From the NCBI RefSeq assembly GCF_000757425.2, contig NZ_JPKR02000004.1:124001-188000 (forward strand): a DNA stretch of 64,000 bases. Reading direction: 5' to 3'. The notes beneath the pieces were generated by a model that was not told where the DNA came from, ran no database searches, and saw nothing but the letters and a program-made list of their open reading frames with translations. Made by a program: the position numbers and the translations under genes. Shown one piece after another: positions 50,455 to 59,785 of this stretch. Numbering within the stretch: the first letter of the stretch is position 1; every line of letters begins with the position of its first letter. The stretch comes from Tatumella morbirosei (GTDB lineage: Bacteria; Pseudomonadota; Gammaproteobacteria; Enterobacterales; Enterobacteriaceae).

Positions 50455-50642
50455 TGATTTCTGCTCTGCCTGTAAATGCCTTGACTACAACTTAACATGA
50501 ATTATTGCTCAGGGCAGAGTCAGAAAGAAAAATCGCGGCTTGGATTATATGGAAAGTCATGGATAACAAGCTATCCGGCCGCTGTCGGTTAACCAGAAAC
50601 TGTCACTGATGCCAGCCACGAATAACAGAAGAATTTGTAAAT

Positions 50643-50661
50643 ACTAATGATAACTACTATC
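50643..50661 (+). promoter_or_regulatory. Fur box upstream of exbB
   Basis: The 19 bases match 14 of 19 positions of the Fur consensus and contain the symmetric TGATA-N5-TATCA. The site lies about 68 bases before the exbB start, which supports iron-repressed expression of exbBD. Confidence 0.7.
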
Positions 50662-50728
50662 AATTAAGCTGTGATTTGGTATCATCGCGGAATAGCAAGA
50701 AATTAAACGTTGAGATGGGGTAGTACAC

Positions 50729-51469
50729 GTGGTGACCAATAATTTGATGCAAACGGATCTGTCCGTTCTGGGCATGTATCATCATGCTGATATTGTTGTA
50801 AAAGTGGTAATGATAGGTTTATTGCTCGCCTCTGTGGTTACCTGGGCAATTTTCTTCGGCAAGTTTACCGAATTAAGCTCAGCCAAACGGCGTCTCAAAT
50901 CAGAACAGAAAACACTGAAAGACGTTCGCACCTTACAGCAGGCAGTGGATGTTGCCAGTAAATTCTCAGCCAGCAGCCATTGCCGCAGCCTGATTGCGGA
51001 AGCACAGGATGAACGCCAGCTTTCTGCCGGCGCAGAAGACACCGATGGTATCAAAGATCGTACGGCTTTCCGTCTGGAGCGTAAAGTTGCAGCCGTCGGG
51101 CGATATGCATCGCGGGGCAATGGTTTCCTGGCGACTATCGGCTCTGTGGCACCCTTTATTGGTCTGTTCGGGACCGTTTGGGGAATCATGAACAGCTTTA
51201 TCGGAATTGCTCAAACTCAGACGACTAACCTGGCGGTCGTAGCGCCGGGGATTGCCGAGGCACTGCTGGCTACGGCGGTTGGCCTGGTGGCTGCGATTCC
51301 TGCCGTAGTGATTTACAACGTATTTGCCCGGATGATTGCCGGATATAAAGCTTCATTAAGCGATACTGCCGCTCAGGTGTTATTGCTGCAGAGCCGTGAT
51401 CTGGATCTCGGTCAGAGCCATGAGCCGGTAGATCTGCGGGCTTCGGCACATAAACTGCGTGTGAGTTAA
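50729..51469 (+). CDS. exbB: TonB-system energiser ExbB
   Basis: The 246-residue inner-membrane protein forms the proton-motive complex with ExbD and TonB. NNLMQTDLSVLGMYHHADIVVKVVMIGLLLASVVTW gives the first membrane helix. The conserved second/third helix region is GTVWGIMNSFIGIAQTQTTNLAVVAPGIAEALLATA near residue 150-185. The start is a GTG (50729, or the adjacent GTG at 50732) as in E. coli. It overlaps exbD by one base and has a Fur-like box upstream. Confidence 0.97.
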   Translation: MVTNNLMQTDLSVLGMYHHADIVVKVVMIGLLLASVVTWAIFFGKFTELSSAKRRLKSEQKTLKDVRTLQQAVDVASKFSASSHCRSLIAEAQDERQLSAGAEDTDGIKDRTAFRLERKVAAVGRYASRGNGFLATIGSVAPFIGLFGTVWGIMNSFIGIAQTQTTNLAVVAPGIAEALLATAVGLVAAIPAVVIYNVFARMIAGYKASLSDTAAQVLLLQSRDLDLGQSHEPVDLRASAHKLRVS

Positions 51470-51909
51470 TGGCTATGGCTATGCATCTGAAAGATGATTT
51501 AGAAAGCGATGGAGAAATGAGTGAGATTAACGTGACGCCGTTTATCGATGTCATGTTAGTGCTGTTGATTATTTTTATGGTTGCCGCGCCGCTGGCGACC
51601 GTGGATGTCAAGGTTAACCTGCCGGCTTCGACCAGCGTTCCACAGCCCCGTCCGGATAAGCCGGTCTATCTGAGTATTAAAGCAGACAAGCAACTGTATG
51701 TCGGCAATAACGAAGTCTCGAAAGAGCAGTTAGTCTCAGCTATTGATTCACAGACCACTGGCAATAAAGATACCACCATTTTCTTCCAGGCGGATAAAGA
51801 TGTGGACTATGCCACTCTGATGGGCGTGATGGATGAGCTACGCGCCGCAGGCTATCTGAAAATTGGACTGATGGGGCTGGAAAGCGCTGGCAGCAGCGCA
51901 GCCAATTAA
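51469..51909 (+). CDS. exbD: TonB-system energiser ExbD
   Basis: The 146-residue protein has a single N-terminal membrane helix with the essential Asp (NVTPFIDVMLVLLIIFMVAAPL, near residue 29) and a periplasmic domain. The start overlaps the exbB stop codon (TAATG). An ATG two codons further, giving MAMHLKDD, matches E. coli equally well. Confidence 0.97.
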   Translation: MAMAMHLKDDLESDGEMSEINVTPFIDVMLVLLIIFMVAAPLATVDVKVNLPASTSVPQPRPDKPVYLSIKADKQLYVGNNEVSKEQLVSAIDSQTTGNKDTTIFFQADKDVDYATLMGVMDELRAAGYLKIGLMGLESAGSSAAN

Positions 51910-51936
51910 TTCCGGCACTGAGCAACACCGAATAAG

Positions 51937-51958
51937 CCTCCCTCCGGGAGGTTTTTTT
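51937..51958 (+). terminator. Intrinsic terminator after exbD
   Basis: CCTCCC and GGGAGG form a six-base stem with a three-base loop, followed by seven T, 28 bases after the exbD stop codon. Confidence 0.92.
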
Positions 51959-52123
51959 TACCTGTTATTCAGAAATAGTCTGATGCTCCTGCCGGGTGGT
52001 TGTTATTTTGTTACCAAATTGTATGTTTCTGTAAATCGTAAAGATGACTGTCGTCACATCTTTCCCGTATCAACCGGGGTAAATAGTCAGAGCAGACTAA
52101 AACTATAACGGCAGGGTTGAGCA

Positions 52124-53446
52124 ATGAATGATTCGGTAACTTCTGCTCCGGCGGCTAAAACCAGCGGAGCTAAATCTATTTTCCGGGTGACCAGCGGAAA
52201 CTTCCTTGAAATGTACGACTTTATGGTGTTTGGCTATTATGCTACCGCCATTTCTAAAACCTTTTTCCCTGGCAATGATCCTTACTCATCGTTGATGTTG
52301 ACACTGATGACCTTTGGTGCCGGTTTTCTGATGCGACCTCTGGGGGCTATCATTCTCGGGGCTTATATTGACCATCATGGCCGTCGTAAAGGGTTGTTGT
52401 TGACCCTGGGCCTGATGGCTATTGGCACCCTGACGATTGCTCTGACCCCCGGGTATCAGACGATTGGCGCAGCGGCTCCGTTAATTATCCTGGCCGGCCG
52501 CCTGTTGCAGGGGTTCTCTGCCGGGGTGGAACTGGGAGGAGTATCCGTTTACCTGTCAGAAATCGCACCCAAAGGGCGTAAAGGCTTTTATGTCAGCTGG
52601 CAGTCGGGGAGTCAGCAAATATCAGTCATCTTTGCAGCGTTGCTGGGACTGATGCTGAACCAGTGGCTCGGCAAGGGGCAGGTGACGGACTGGGGTTGGC
52701 GCATTCCGTTTATTATTGGCTGTATGATTGTTCCTTTCCTGTTCTATATCCGGCGGATGCTGGAAGAAACAGAAAGTTTTCAGCAGCGTAAACATCGCCC
52801 GGGGATGACAGAAATTATGCGCTCGGTCGCCAGTAACTGGGCACTGGTGCTGGCCGGGATGTTGATGGTGGTGACCACGACCGTCATGTTCTATATGATT
52901 ACCGCCTTTACCCCGACCTTTGGTAAGACAGTACTGATGATGACGGACCACCAGAGTTTTATGGTGACGTTGTTAGTGGGGGTGTCGAATTTATTCTGGT
53001 TGCCGGTCATGGGGACCTTGTCCGACCGGATCGGTCGCCGTCCACTGTTAATTACTTTCACCCTGTTAACCATGCTGACCGCGTGGCCAGTACTGAAGTG
53101 GATGGTGGCAGCACCATCGTTTGGGCATCTGCTGACCGCCGAGCTGTGGCTGTCTTTTCTCTACGCCAGCTATAACGGGGCAATGGTGGTCTATCTGGCT
53201 GAGATTATGCCGGCCGAAGTACGTGCTGCGGGTTTCTCTCTGGCCTATAGCCTGGCAACAGCCTTATTTGGTGGATTTACACCAGCGGTGTCCAGTTATC
53301 TGATTCATGCGACCGGTGACAAATCAATGCCGGGAGCATGGCTGACCTTTGCCGGTTGTTGTGGTCTGGTAGGGACACTATGTATTGGTTACCTGGTTCG
53401 CCGTTATCAGCAAAAAAAAGCAGCCGGGCCACTGCACAGTATGTAG
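52124..53446 (+). CDS. Citrate/tricarballylate-type proton symporter (MFS, MHS group)
   Basis: The 440-residue transporter has about 12 membrane segments. [68 protein letters not shown] and [10 protein letters not shown] match CitA and TcuC, which import citrate or tricarballylate with protons. No tcuAB or citrate-fermentation genes are nearby, so the cargo is not certain. The 214-base spacer from exbD contains the exbD terminator; no clear promoter motif was identified. Confidence 0.85.
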   Translation: MNDSVTSAPAAKTSGAKSIFRVTSGNFLEMYDFMVFGYYATAISKTFFPGNDPYSSLMLTLMTFGAGFLMRPLGAIILGAYIDHHGRRKGLLLTLGLMAIGTLTIALTPGYQTIGAAAPLIILAGRLLQGFSAGVELGGVSVYLSEIAPKGRKGFYVSWQSGSQQISVIFAALLGLMLNQWLGKGQVTDWGWRIPFIIGCMIVPFLFYIRRMLEETESFQQRKHRPGMTEIMRSVASNWALVLAGMLMVVTTTVMFYMITAFTPTFGKTVLMMTDHQSFMVTLLVGVSNLFWLPVMGTLSDRIGRRPLLITFTLLTMLTAWPVLKWMVAAPSFGHLLTAELWLSFLYASYNGAMVVYLAEIMPAEVRAAGFSLAYSLATALFGGFTPAVSSYLIHATGDKSMPGAWLTFAGCCGLVGTLCIGYLVRRYQQKKAAGPLHSM

Positions 53447-53452
53447 TCCGTT

Positions 53453-53479
53453 GTCGCTCAGGCCACAGGCCTGAGCGAC
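53453..53479 (+). terminator. Strong hairpin after the CitA-type transporter
   Basis: GTCGCTCAGGCC and GGCCTGAGCGAC form a perfect 12-base stem with a three-base loop, six bases after the stop codon. The T-run that follows (GGTATTTTG) is short. Confidence 0.75.
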
Positions 53480-53627
53480 CTGGTATTTTGCAGTAAGGAC
53501 TCTTCTGTGTACTATCCGCCTGAATAAAACCGAAATTTACCCGGGATTTCTTCGGGGAAATTATTTTTTTTAGCCATTAGATTAATTAAGGTTTGTTTCC
53601 GGCGGATTATCTGGCGTACTATGCCCT

Positions 53628-53654
53628 CTGTCAGAAAATTCTCTGACAGATTTT
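53628..53654 (+). other. Second hairpin in the gap before the MHYT protein
   Basis: CTGTCAGA and TCTGACAG form an eight-base stem with a six-base loop followed by ATTTTC. It may be a second terminator. The 420-base gap (53447-53866) also holds a 16-base palindrome CTGTAAA-TT-TTTACAG at 53707-53722, a possible operator. No open frame in the gap looks real. Confidence 0.4.
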
Positions 53655-53866
53655 CATGCAGCAACATTCGTTGCGCTATGTTTGTTTCCGGCCCCCATGG
53701 GCAGACCTGTAAATTTTTACAGCTTAATGAAATAATGGAAAATAACGCATAAGTTATGGCGTTGGCTGTTGCCTGTTAGTTGTAAATGAATATGACAGCT
53801 TTCCTTTTTGTCTCTGTCATTTTTATTTGTATCTTTGCTTAATAACCCAAGACAAAGGGAGTCAGC

Positions 53867-55983
53867 ATGCTGGATGTATCCTGGAATAAATGGCTGGTGT
53901 TAATTTCACTTATCATCGCCTTTATCGCCTCTTTTACTGCGCTTGATACAGCAGGACGGGTTGCCAGTTCCCAGGGATGGAAAGCAAAGCTATGGCTGGT
54001 GGGTGGCGGTACTGCGATGGGCATTGGTGTCTGGTCGATGCATTTTATTGGCATCCTGGCCATGATGTTTCCGATGCCGATGCATTACGGTACCGTTGAT
54101 ACCGCGGCGTCTTTAATCATCGTTATTATTGCTTCTGTTGCCGCCCTGCAACGGGTGATTGGTCAACAACAACTGAAGTTTAGCCGCTTGTTGGGGGGGC
54201 GCTGTTACTTGGTAGCGGCGTGGTAGGGATGCATTACGTCGGTATGTATGCTCTGCTTGTTCAGCCGCCTATCGAATGGAATTACTGGCTGGTCGCTTTA
54301 TCAGTACTGATAGCCTATGTGGCATCAGGCGTAGCGCTCTGGCTGGCTTTCAATCTGCGCAAAGGGGATAACGGTATCGTGATGCGCCGTATACAGGCAT
54401 CTCTGGTAATGGGGGTTGCGATTGCCGGAATGCACTATACTGGTATGGCGGCCGCCAGTTTTCATGAAACCAGTTATATTGACGGACATGGGGTGAATTC
54501 ACCGACGCTGGCTATCTGGGTGTTCCTGTTTACTCTGGCGATACTGGGCTCCAGTCTGCTGATTTCGATGGTCGACTCTCAAATTAAAGCCACCAGGCTT
54601 GCGAAAAAATTACATCAGGCCAACCGCGAACTCCACAAACTGGCGATGCATGATCCCCTGACATTGCTGCCTAATCGTGTTTATCTGGAAGAACAACTGG
54701 AACATTATATCCGTAATGCCTCTGCAGGTATTGAGACCTTCTCTCTGATGTTCCTGGATCTCGACGGTTTCAAAATGATTAATGATGCTTACGGACATCA
54801 CATTGGTGACCGTCTGCTGGTGACGGCTTCTGACCGTCTGAAAAGTATTCTTGAAAAAGATCAGGTGCTGGCGCGGGTAGGGGGAGATGAATTTATTTTG
54901 CTGACTCCGGGCACTTCTGTTGAGCAGGCTGAAGACATCGCCGCCCGGATGGTGAAGTCGATTGAGCAACCTTTCCATATCGCTGAATATGAACTGATGG
55001 TTTCTATCAGTATTGGTATTGCACAGTATCCGCAACATGGCGCTGAAGGTCGCGAAATGATGTTCAATGCTGATGTTGCGATGTATCACACCAAGAATAA
55101 CGGTCGTAACGGTTACAGCATCTACCGTGCCAGCATGAATTCGATGGGTAAAAGCCAGGTACAACTTAAAAACGAATTGTGGCGGGCGCTGTACCACAAC
55201 GAACTGCGTCTGTTCTATCAGCCGAAGAATGATGCACAGAGCGGCAGCATCATCGGCTACGAAGCCCTGGTACGCTGGCAGCATCCGACCCGCGGCCTGC
55301 TCTCTCCGGATAAGTTTTTACCGATTGCCGAAAAGAGCGGTATGATTATTCAGGTCGGTGAGTGGGTGCTAAATGAAGCCTGCCGTCAGCTCGCAATCTG
55401 GCATGCTCAGGGCAATACTGAGCTCTCCGTTTCGGTGAACCTTTCAGCACTTCAGTTTGAGCAGGAAATGTTGCAAAGCGTCGTGCTGAATGCCTTATCG
55501 GCCAATCAGGTTCCGGCCGACAAACTTATCCTGGAAATTACCGAAACCACCGCAATGCGTTCCCCGCAGGAAACGATTCGCATTCTGACGGCCCTGAAAG
55601 AATATGGTATTAAAGTCTCGATTGACGATTTTGGTACCGGTTATTCCAGTCTGCTGTATCTGCAAAGTATGCCTGCCAGTGAGCTGAAAATTGACCGTGC
55701 ATTTGTCCGGGAGATCAATAAGCAGTCCACCGATACCCGGTTGTTGGCGATGATCATCGATCTGGCCAAAAATATGAATCTGAACATCGTGGCGGAAGGT
55801 GTAGAAACCGAGGAACAGCAACGTCAACTGGCAAGCCTGGGATGTAACATCCTGCAGGGGTTCTATTTCAGTCGGCCGGTACCTCCGGAGCAGCTAGTAA
55901 TGCCGGAAATCGCCGGTAAGCTGCCCCGTCCGGTTAAACTGGATCTGGTGCCGGAAACCGGATCGCAAAAAATCAGGGCCTGA
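53867..55983 (+). CDS. MHYT-GGDEF-EAL cyclic-di-GMP protein, frameshifted in a G7 tract
   Basis: Restored, the protein would have 705 residues. The N-terminal MHYT sensor (about seven membrane helices; MHFIGILAMM, MHYVGMYALL, MHYTGMAAAS) is followed by a GGDEF domain with intact RVGGDEF and an EAL domain with YEALVRW, NLSALQFE and IDDFGTGYSS. As given, the frame breaks after about 115 codons at seven G (54193-54199). One more G would give LLGGALLLGSGVVGMHY. The second frame could start at a GTG (54220). No RxxD inhibitory site precedes GGDEF. It may be a bifunctional cyclase/phosphodiesterase. Confidence 0.85.
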
Positions 55984-56046
55984 TCGGCGGCACAGTGCTG
56001 TCAATAGTCCTGTGGTTGTCGACAGGAACCGTAATTCCGGAGTGAT

Positions 56047-57444
56047 GTGAGTAAATTTCAGCAGATTGCACAACAGATGCAGCAGCAAATAGAGGCGGGC
56101 GTCTGGCAGCCAGGAGATAAGCTGCCTTCGTTACGTGCCCAGTCTGAACTGTTACAGGTCAGTCTGATGACCGTAATGAATGCCTATACTTTGCTGGAAA
56201 GCCAGGGATGGATTACCTCTCGTCCGCAATCCGGGTACTATGTCGCCCCCGGCCTTCCCCGGCAAGCTGCGGCGGTCAGACACAGTGAACAGACGGACAC
56301 TAACCGTTTTGTTTTCGATGTCCTTCAGGCCTGCCGTGACCCACAGATAGTGCCCTTTGGCTCAGCGTTTCCCGACCCTGAACTCTTTCCGATGCGGGCA
56401 TTGATGCGTTCATTAGGCGATGTTTCCCGACATTTGACCGTGAGTGATGCTATCGATAATCTGCCGCCCGGTAATGTGGAATTACGCAAGATTCTGGCCC
56501 GTCGCTATACCCGTCAGGGCATTCTGGTCTCACCTGACGATATTGTGATCACCAATGGCGCTATGGATGCTCTGAACCTGAGCCTGCAAGCGGTGACAGA
56601 ACCGGGGGACTGGGTGATTATCGAAAGCCCCGCATTTTACGGTGCCCTGCAGGCGATTGAACGGCTAAAACTGAAAGCGCTGGCGATCCCTGCCTTGCCT
56701 GGCGAGGGGATTGATTTGCTCCGACTGGAACAGGCGCTGCAACGCTGGCCGGTAAAAGCCTGCTGGCTAATGACCAGTCACCAGAACCCACTGGGTTACA
56801 CCTTATCCGCAGAACGTAAACAGCAACTGGTCAGTCTGCTGGCAGAGAATCAGGTGGCGCTGATTGAAGACGATGTTTATGCCAGTCTGTGGGAAGGGGA
56901 GCAGCCTCCGCTACCGGCTCTGGCATGGGATAAGGGCGGAACAGTGTTGCATTGTGGTTCTTTCTCGAAAGATCTGGTGGCCGGATTTCGTGTCGGCTGG
57001 GTAGTCACCCGGGGACATGCGTTGCGGGTTCAGCAGCTACAGCTGATGAGTACTCTCTCGGTAAGTACGCCGATACAACTGGCACTGGTCGGTTTCCTGG
57101 AAAGCCAGCACTATGACCAGCACCTGAAACGCCTGCGGCGCCAGCTTGTCTCGCGTAAAAAGCTGGCTATTGCGGCTTTGAAACGGGCCTTGCCCCGGGA
57201 AGCTGTGATCCATGCTGATCATGGCGGGTATTTTTTGTGGATTGAACTGCCTGCAGGTTTGGACAGTACACTGCTGTATCACCAGGCTCTGCAGAAGGGG
57301 ATTAGTATAGCGCCGGGAGAGCTGTTCTCAGCGTCCCGGCAGCATCGTCACTGTTTTCGTTTTAATGCCGCCTGGCCGTGGGATCAACGTGCAGAGCAGG
57401 CGGTGACTATTCTCGGGGAGTTGATTAGCGACCAGCTTGACTGA
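56047..57444 (+). CDS. MocR-type GntR regulator with aminotransferase domain
   Basis: The 465-residue protein has an N-terminal GntR winged helix (about 1-70: AGDKLPSLRAQSELLQVSLMTVMNAYTLLE-like pattern with LPSLRAQ) and a class I aminotransferase-like domain (about 100-460). The PLP lysine lies in HCGSFSKDLVAGFRVGW near residue 310. It resembles the YdcR/MocR group, which use PLP as a sensor. The start is a GTG at 56047 with CCGGAG just upstream. It is convergent with ylaC. Target genes are not evident. Confidence 0.87.
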   Translation: MSKFQQIAQQMQQQIEAGVWQPGDKLPSLRAQSELLQVSLMTVMNAYTLLESQGWITSRPQSGYYVAPGLPRQAAAVRHSEQTDTNRFVFDVLQACRDPQIVPFGSAFPDPELFPMRALMRSLGDVSRHLTVSDAIDNLPPGNVELRKILARRYTRQGILVSPDDIVITNGAMDALNLSLQAVTEPGDWVIIESPAFYGALQAIERLKLKALAIPALPGEGIDLLRLEQALQRWPVKACWLMTSHQNPLGYTLSAERKQQLVSLLAENQVALIEDDVYASLWEGEQPPLPALAWDKGGTVLHCGSFSKDLVAGFRVGWVVTRGHALRVQQLQLMSTLSVSTPIQLALVGFLESQHYDQHLKRLRRQLVSRKKLAIAALKRALPREAVIHADHGGYFLWIELPAGLDSTLLYHQALQKGISIAPGELFSASRQHRHCFRFNAAWPWDQRAEQAVTILGELISDQLD

Positions 57445-57933
57445 ACCCCTCAGATAGTCGCTGCACTGCGCCCCCCCCGAAGCCAGATGATAGATATCGT
57501 AAAAATCCACCTCCCCTTTTTTTTCCAGTAACCTGGCGATACCCTGTTTCACCTGTGATGGCACTTCCGGGTCGTTGTTAATGGCGTTGATGCATTGCTC
57601 AGAGACGGCACGAATATAGTACCATTCGCCGTTATAGCAGACCCGTAAATCCAGGGCATCGATATCTTCAAACCGGTATTTAGGCGAGATATCCATCAGC
57701 ATTAACAGGCTCATCCCCAGCACAAAGGCGGTGGCGAACCAGAAGGCAGGCCAGCCCAACATTTCGGTAGAGAAGATCAGCGCCACGCACAATGCATAAC
57801 AAAGATACATCACGAACCACAGTCCGGGATGTTTACGTAAAAACGTAAAACTGAAGCGTGGCAGGTTATCCCGTCGTTCTGCAGTATTAAGACGATCGAT
57901 TTCCTGCTGAAGAATTTGTTTAACTTTATCCAT
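57328..57933 (-). CDS. ylaC: Inner-membrane protein YlaC, with a doubtful C-terminal extension
   Basis: The first 155 residues match YlaC (156 residues in E. coli): RRDNLPRFSFTFLRKHPGLWF, two membrane helices, YRFEDIDALDLRVCYNGEWY and FYDIYHLA. As given, the frame continues to 201 residues and overlaps the 3' end of the convergent MocR gene by 117 bases. The extension begins right after an eight-G tract (57471-57478, plus-strand C). With seven G the protein would stop at 57450 with 160 residues, just outside the MocR stop codon. The function is unknown. Confidence 0.8.
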   Translation of the reverse strand: MDKVKQILQQEIDRLNTAERRDNLPRFSFTFLRKHPGLWFVMYLCYALCVALIFSTEMLGWPAFWFATAFVLGMSLLMLMDISPKYRFEDIDALDLRVCYNGEWYYIRAVSEQCINAINNDPEVPSQVKQGIARLLEKKGEVDFYDIYHLASGGAQCSDYLRGSVKLVANQLPENSHRLLCTLIPRPGGIKTKTVTMLPGR

Positions 57934-58273
57934 ATATCCTCCGCTGTTCTGCCCTCAGTTCATCATAAATATTTCATACAGGAAAGAGACAGATAAGCCA
58001 ATCGTGGCTATAACAGTTAACGGAACGACGATTTTTGTTAACCGATTGCTGCATAACAGTGAAAACCCGTCATGGCAGGCACTGTTATGGGGTGGAACTG
58101 TGAAATACAGATTTAACCTGTTAAAAAACAGCCAGTTTGCAATTCCCTGAAACGGTGCACCTCCACACTGCGCGCACAGATAACAGGCGTGGTAAGGAAG
58201 TACGGGGCTCGTTTAGCAATATTGAGCAGGTTTCTTTTCGATAAACAACACTAACTGACGGGATTTCAGAAAA

Positions 58274-58299
58274 TTTTATGCCCAACTCCTGGCATAAAA
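58274..58299. promoter_or_regulatory. Perfect inverted repeat TTTTATGCC-N8-GGCATAAAA upstream of the Anbu operon
   Basis: Nine-base arms with an eight-base spacer lie about 47 bases before the ATP-grasp start codon. It overlaps the sigma-54-like motif, so it may be an operator or part of the promoter structure. The rest of the 412-base gap (57934-58345) shows no convincing gene. Confidence 0.45.
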
Positions 58300-58305
58300 A
58301 ATGCA
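58290..58305 (+). promoter_or_regulatory. Sigma-54-like -24/-12 promoter motif for the Anbu operon
   Basis: TGGCATAAAAAATGCA has GG and GC exactly ten bases apart and matches 9 of the 12 fixed positions of the sigma-54 consensus TGGCACG-N4-TTGCA. The expected start of transcription would fall near 58316, leaving a 30-base leader with GGTGGAG before the ATG at 58346. No activator site was identified with confidence. Confidence 0.4.
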
Positions 58306-58345
58306 GAGCTATCTCAGGTCATCACAGGAAAGCGGTGGGTGGAGC

Positions 58346-59785
58346 ATGAATCATAGCTATCAGATAGCAGCAAATTTTTATGATGAGATGTTACTCAAAG
58401 ATGGATTGTACCGGCCCCACTACAAAGACTACTGGGAGTGGTTAAAACAGGCTGATAAAGAGGCTATCGCCCGCAAAAAAGAGGAGGCAGAACTATTATT
58501 TCACCGCGTCGGCATTACTTTCAATGTGTATGGTGATGATGACGGTGCTGACCGGCTAATCCCGTTCGATAGTGTTCCGCGCATTATCCCGGCCAGTGAA
58601 TGGGCGCAACTGGATAAAGGTATCCGCCAGCGGGTCCGGGCATTAAACCTGTTTCTGCACGATATTTATCACCAGCAGCATATCCTGAAGGCCGGCATTA
58701 TTCCTGCCGAACAGGTACTGGTCAATGATCAATATCAACCCTGCATGCAGGGTGTTGATTTGCACCGGAACATTTACGCACATATCGTCGGTGTGGACAT
58801 GGTGCGTAACAGTGACGGTGAATACTATGTGTTGGAGGACAATCTTCGGACACCGTCCGGGGTCTCTTATATGCTGGAAAACCGTAAAATGATGATGCGG
58901 TTGTATCCGGAATTGTTTGCCACTCAGTCGATTGCTCCGGTGGAGCGTTACCCCTCACATCTGTTGCAAACCCTTCGTGAAAGTTCGCCGGTCAACGATC
59001 CGGTTGTGGTGGTATTAACCCCAGGTCGCTTTAACAGTGCTTACTTTGAACACAGCTTCCTTGCTCAGCAAATGGGGGTTGAACTGGTGGAAAGTGCCGA
59101 TCTGTTTGTCAAAGATGGTGCGGTGCTGATGCGCACTACCGAAGGCCCGTGCAAAGTGGATGTTATTTATCGCCGTGTTGATGATGCCTTTCTCGACCCT
59201 CTGGCATTCCGGGCTGATTCAATGCTGGGTGTTGCCGGTTTGCTGTCAGTTTACCGTGCAGGTAACGTGGTGCTGGCGAATGCTATCGGCACCGGGGTTG
59301 CTGATGATAAGTCGATATACCCCTATGTCCCGGATATGATCCGTTATTACCTGCAGGAAGAACCTATTCTCAATAATGTGCCCACCTGGCAATGTCGTCG
59401 TCCAAAAGATCTGAGCTATGTTTTGGCCAATTTAGACAAAATGGTCGTCAAAGAAGTCCATGGTGCCGGTGGTTACGGCATGCTGATTGGTCCGGTTGCC
59501 AGCCGTGCCGAAATTGAAGATTTCCGCGCCAGACTGCTGGCCCGTCCGGACAATTATATCGCTCAGGATACGTTGTCGTTATCCACCTGCCCGACATTTA
59601 CGGGGGAAGGGCTGGCGCCACGGCATATCGATTTACGGCCATTTGCCCTGTGCGGAGCCGATATCCGACTGGTTCCTGGCGGGCTGACCCGGGTCGCATT
59701 AACGGAAGGGTCACTGGTGGTGAACTCCTCTCAGGGAGGAGGAACCAAAGATACCTGGGTTCTGGAGGATGATTCATCATGTTAA
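58346..59785 (+). CDS. Circularly permuted ATP-grasp protein of the Anbu operon
   Basis: The 479-residue protein belongs to the circularly permuted ATP-grasp type 2 family (DUF404/DUF407). Segments typical of it are GVDMVRNSDGEYYVLEDNLRTPSGVSYML near residue 150-180, DVIYRRVDD near 275, VVKEVHGAGGYGMLIGP near 370-385, and STCPTF with PRHIDLRPFALCG near 410-435. The family is predicted to form amide or peptide bonds using ATP; the substrate is unknown. GGAG lies just before the ATG at 58346. It overlaps the alpha-E gene by seven bases. Confidence 0.88.
   Translation: MNHSYQIAANFYDEMLLKDGLYRPHYKDYWEWLKQADKEAIARKKEEAELLFHRVGITFNVYGDDDGADRLIPFDSVPRIIPASEWAQLDKGIRQRVRALNLFLHDIYHQQHILKAGIIPAEQVLVNDQYQPCMQGVDLHRNIYAHIVGVDMVRNSDGEYYVLEDNLRTPSGVSYMLENRKMMMRLYPELFATQSIAPVERYPSHLLQTLRESSPVNDPVVVVLTPGRFNSAYFEHSFLAQQMGVELVESADLFVKDGAVLMRTTEGPCKVDVIYRRVDDAFLDPLAFRADSMLGVAGLLSVYRAGNVVLANAIGTGVADDKSIYPYVPDMIRYYLQEEPILNNVPTWQCRRPKDLSYVLANLDKMVVKEVHGAGGYGMLIGPVASRAEIEDFRARLLARPDNYIAQDTLSLSTCPTFTGEGLAPRHIDLRPFALCGADIRLVPGGLTRVALTEGSLVVNSSQGGGTKDTWVLEDDSSC

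Noticed and set aside
54610-55284. 224-codon minus-strand frame inside the GGDEF/EAL gene.
   Set aside because: It is antisense to conserved GGDEF sequence; His/Gln-rich composition without any family resemblance.
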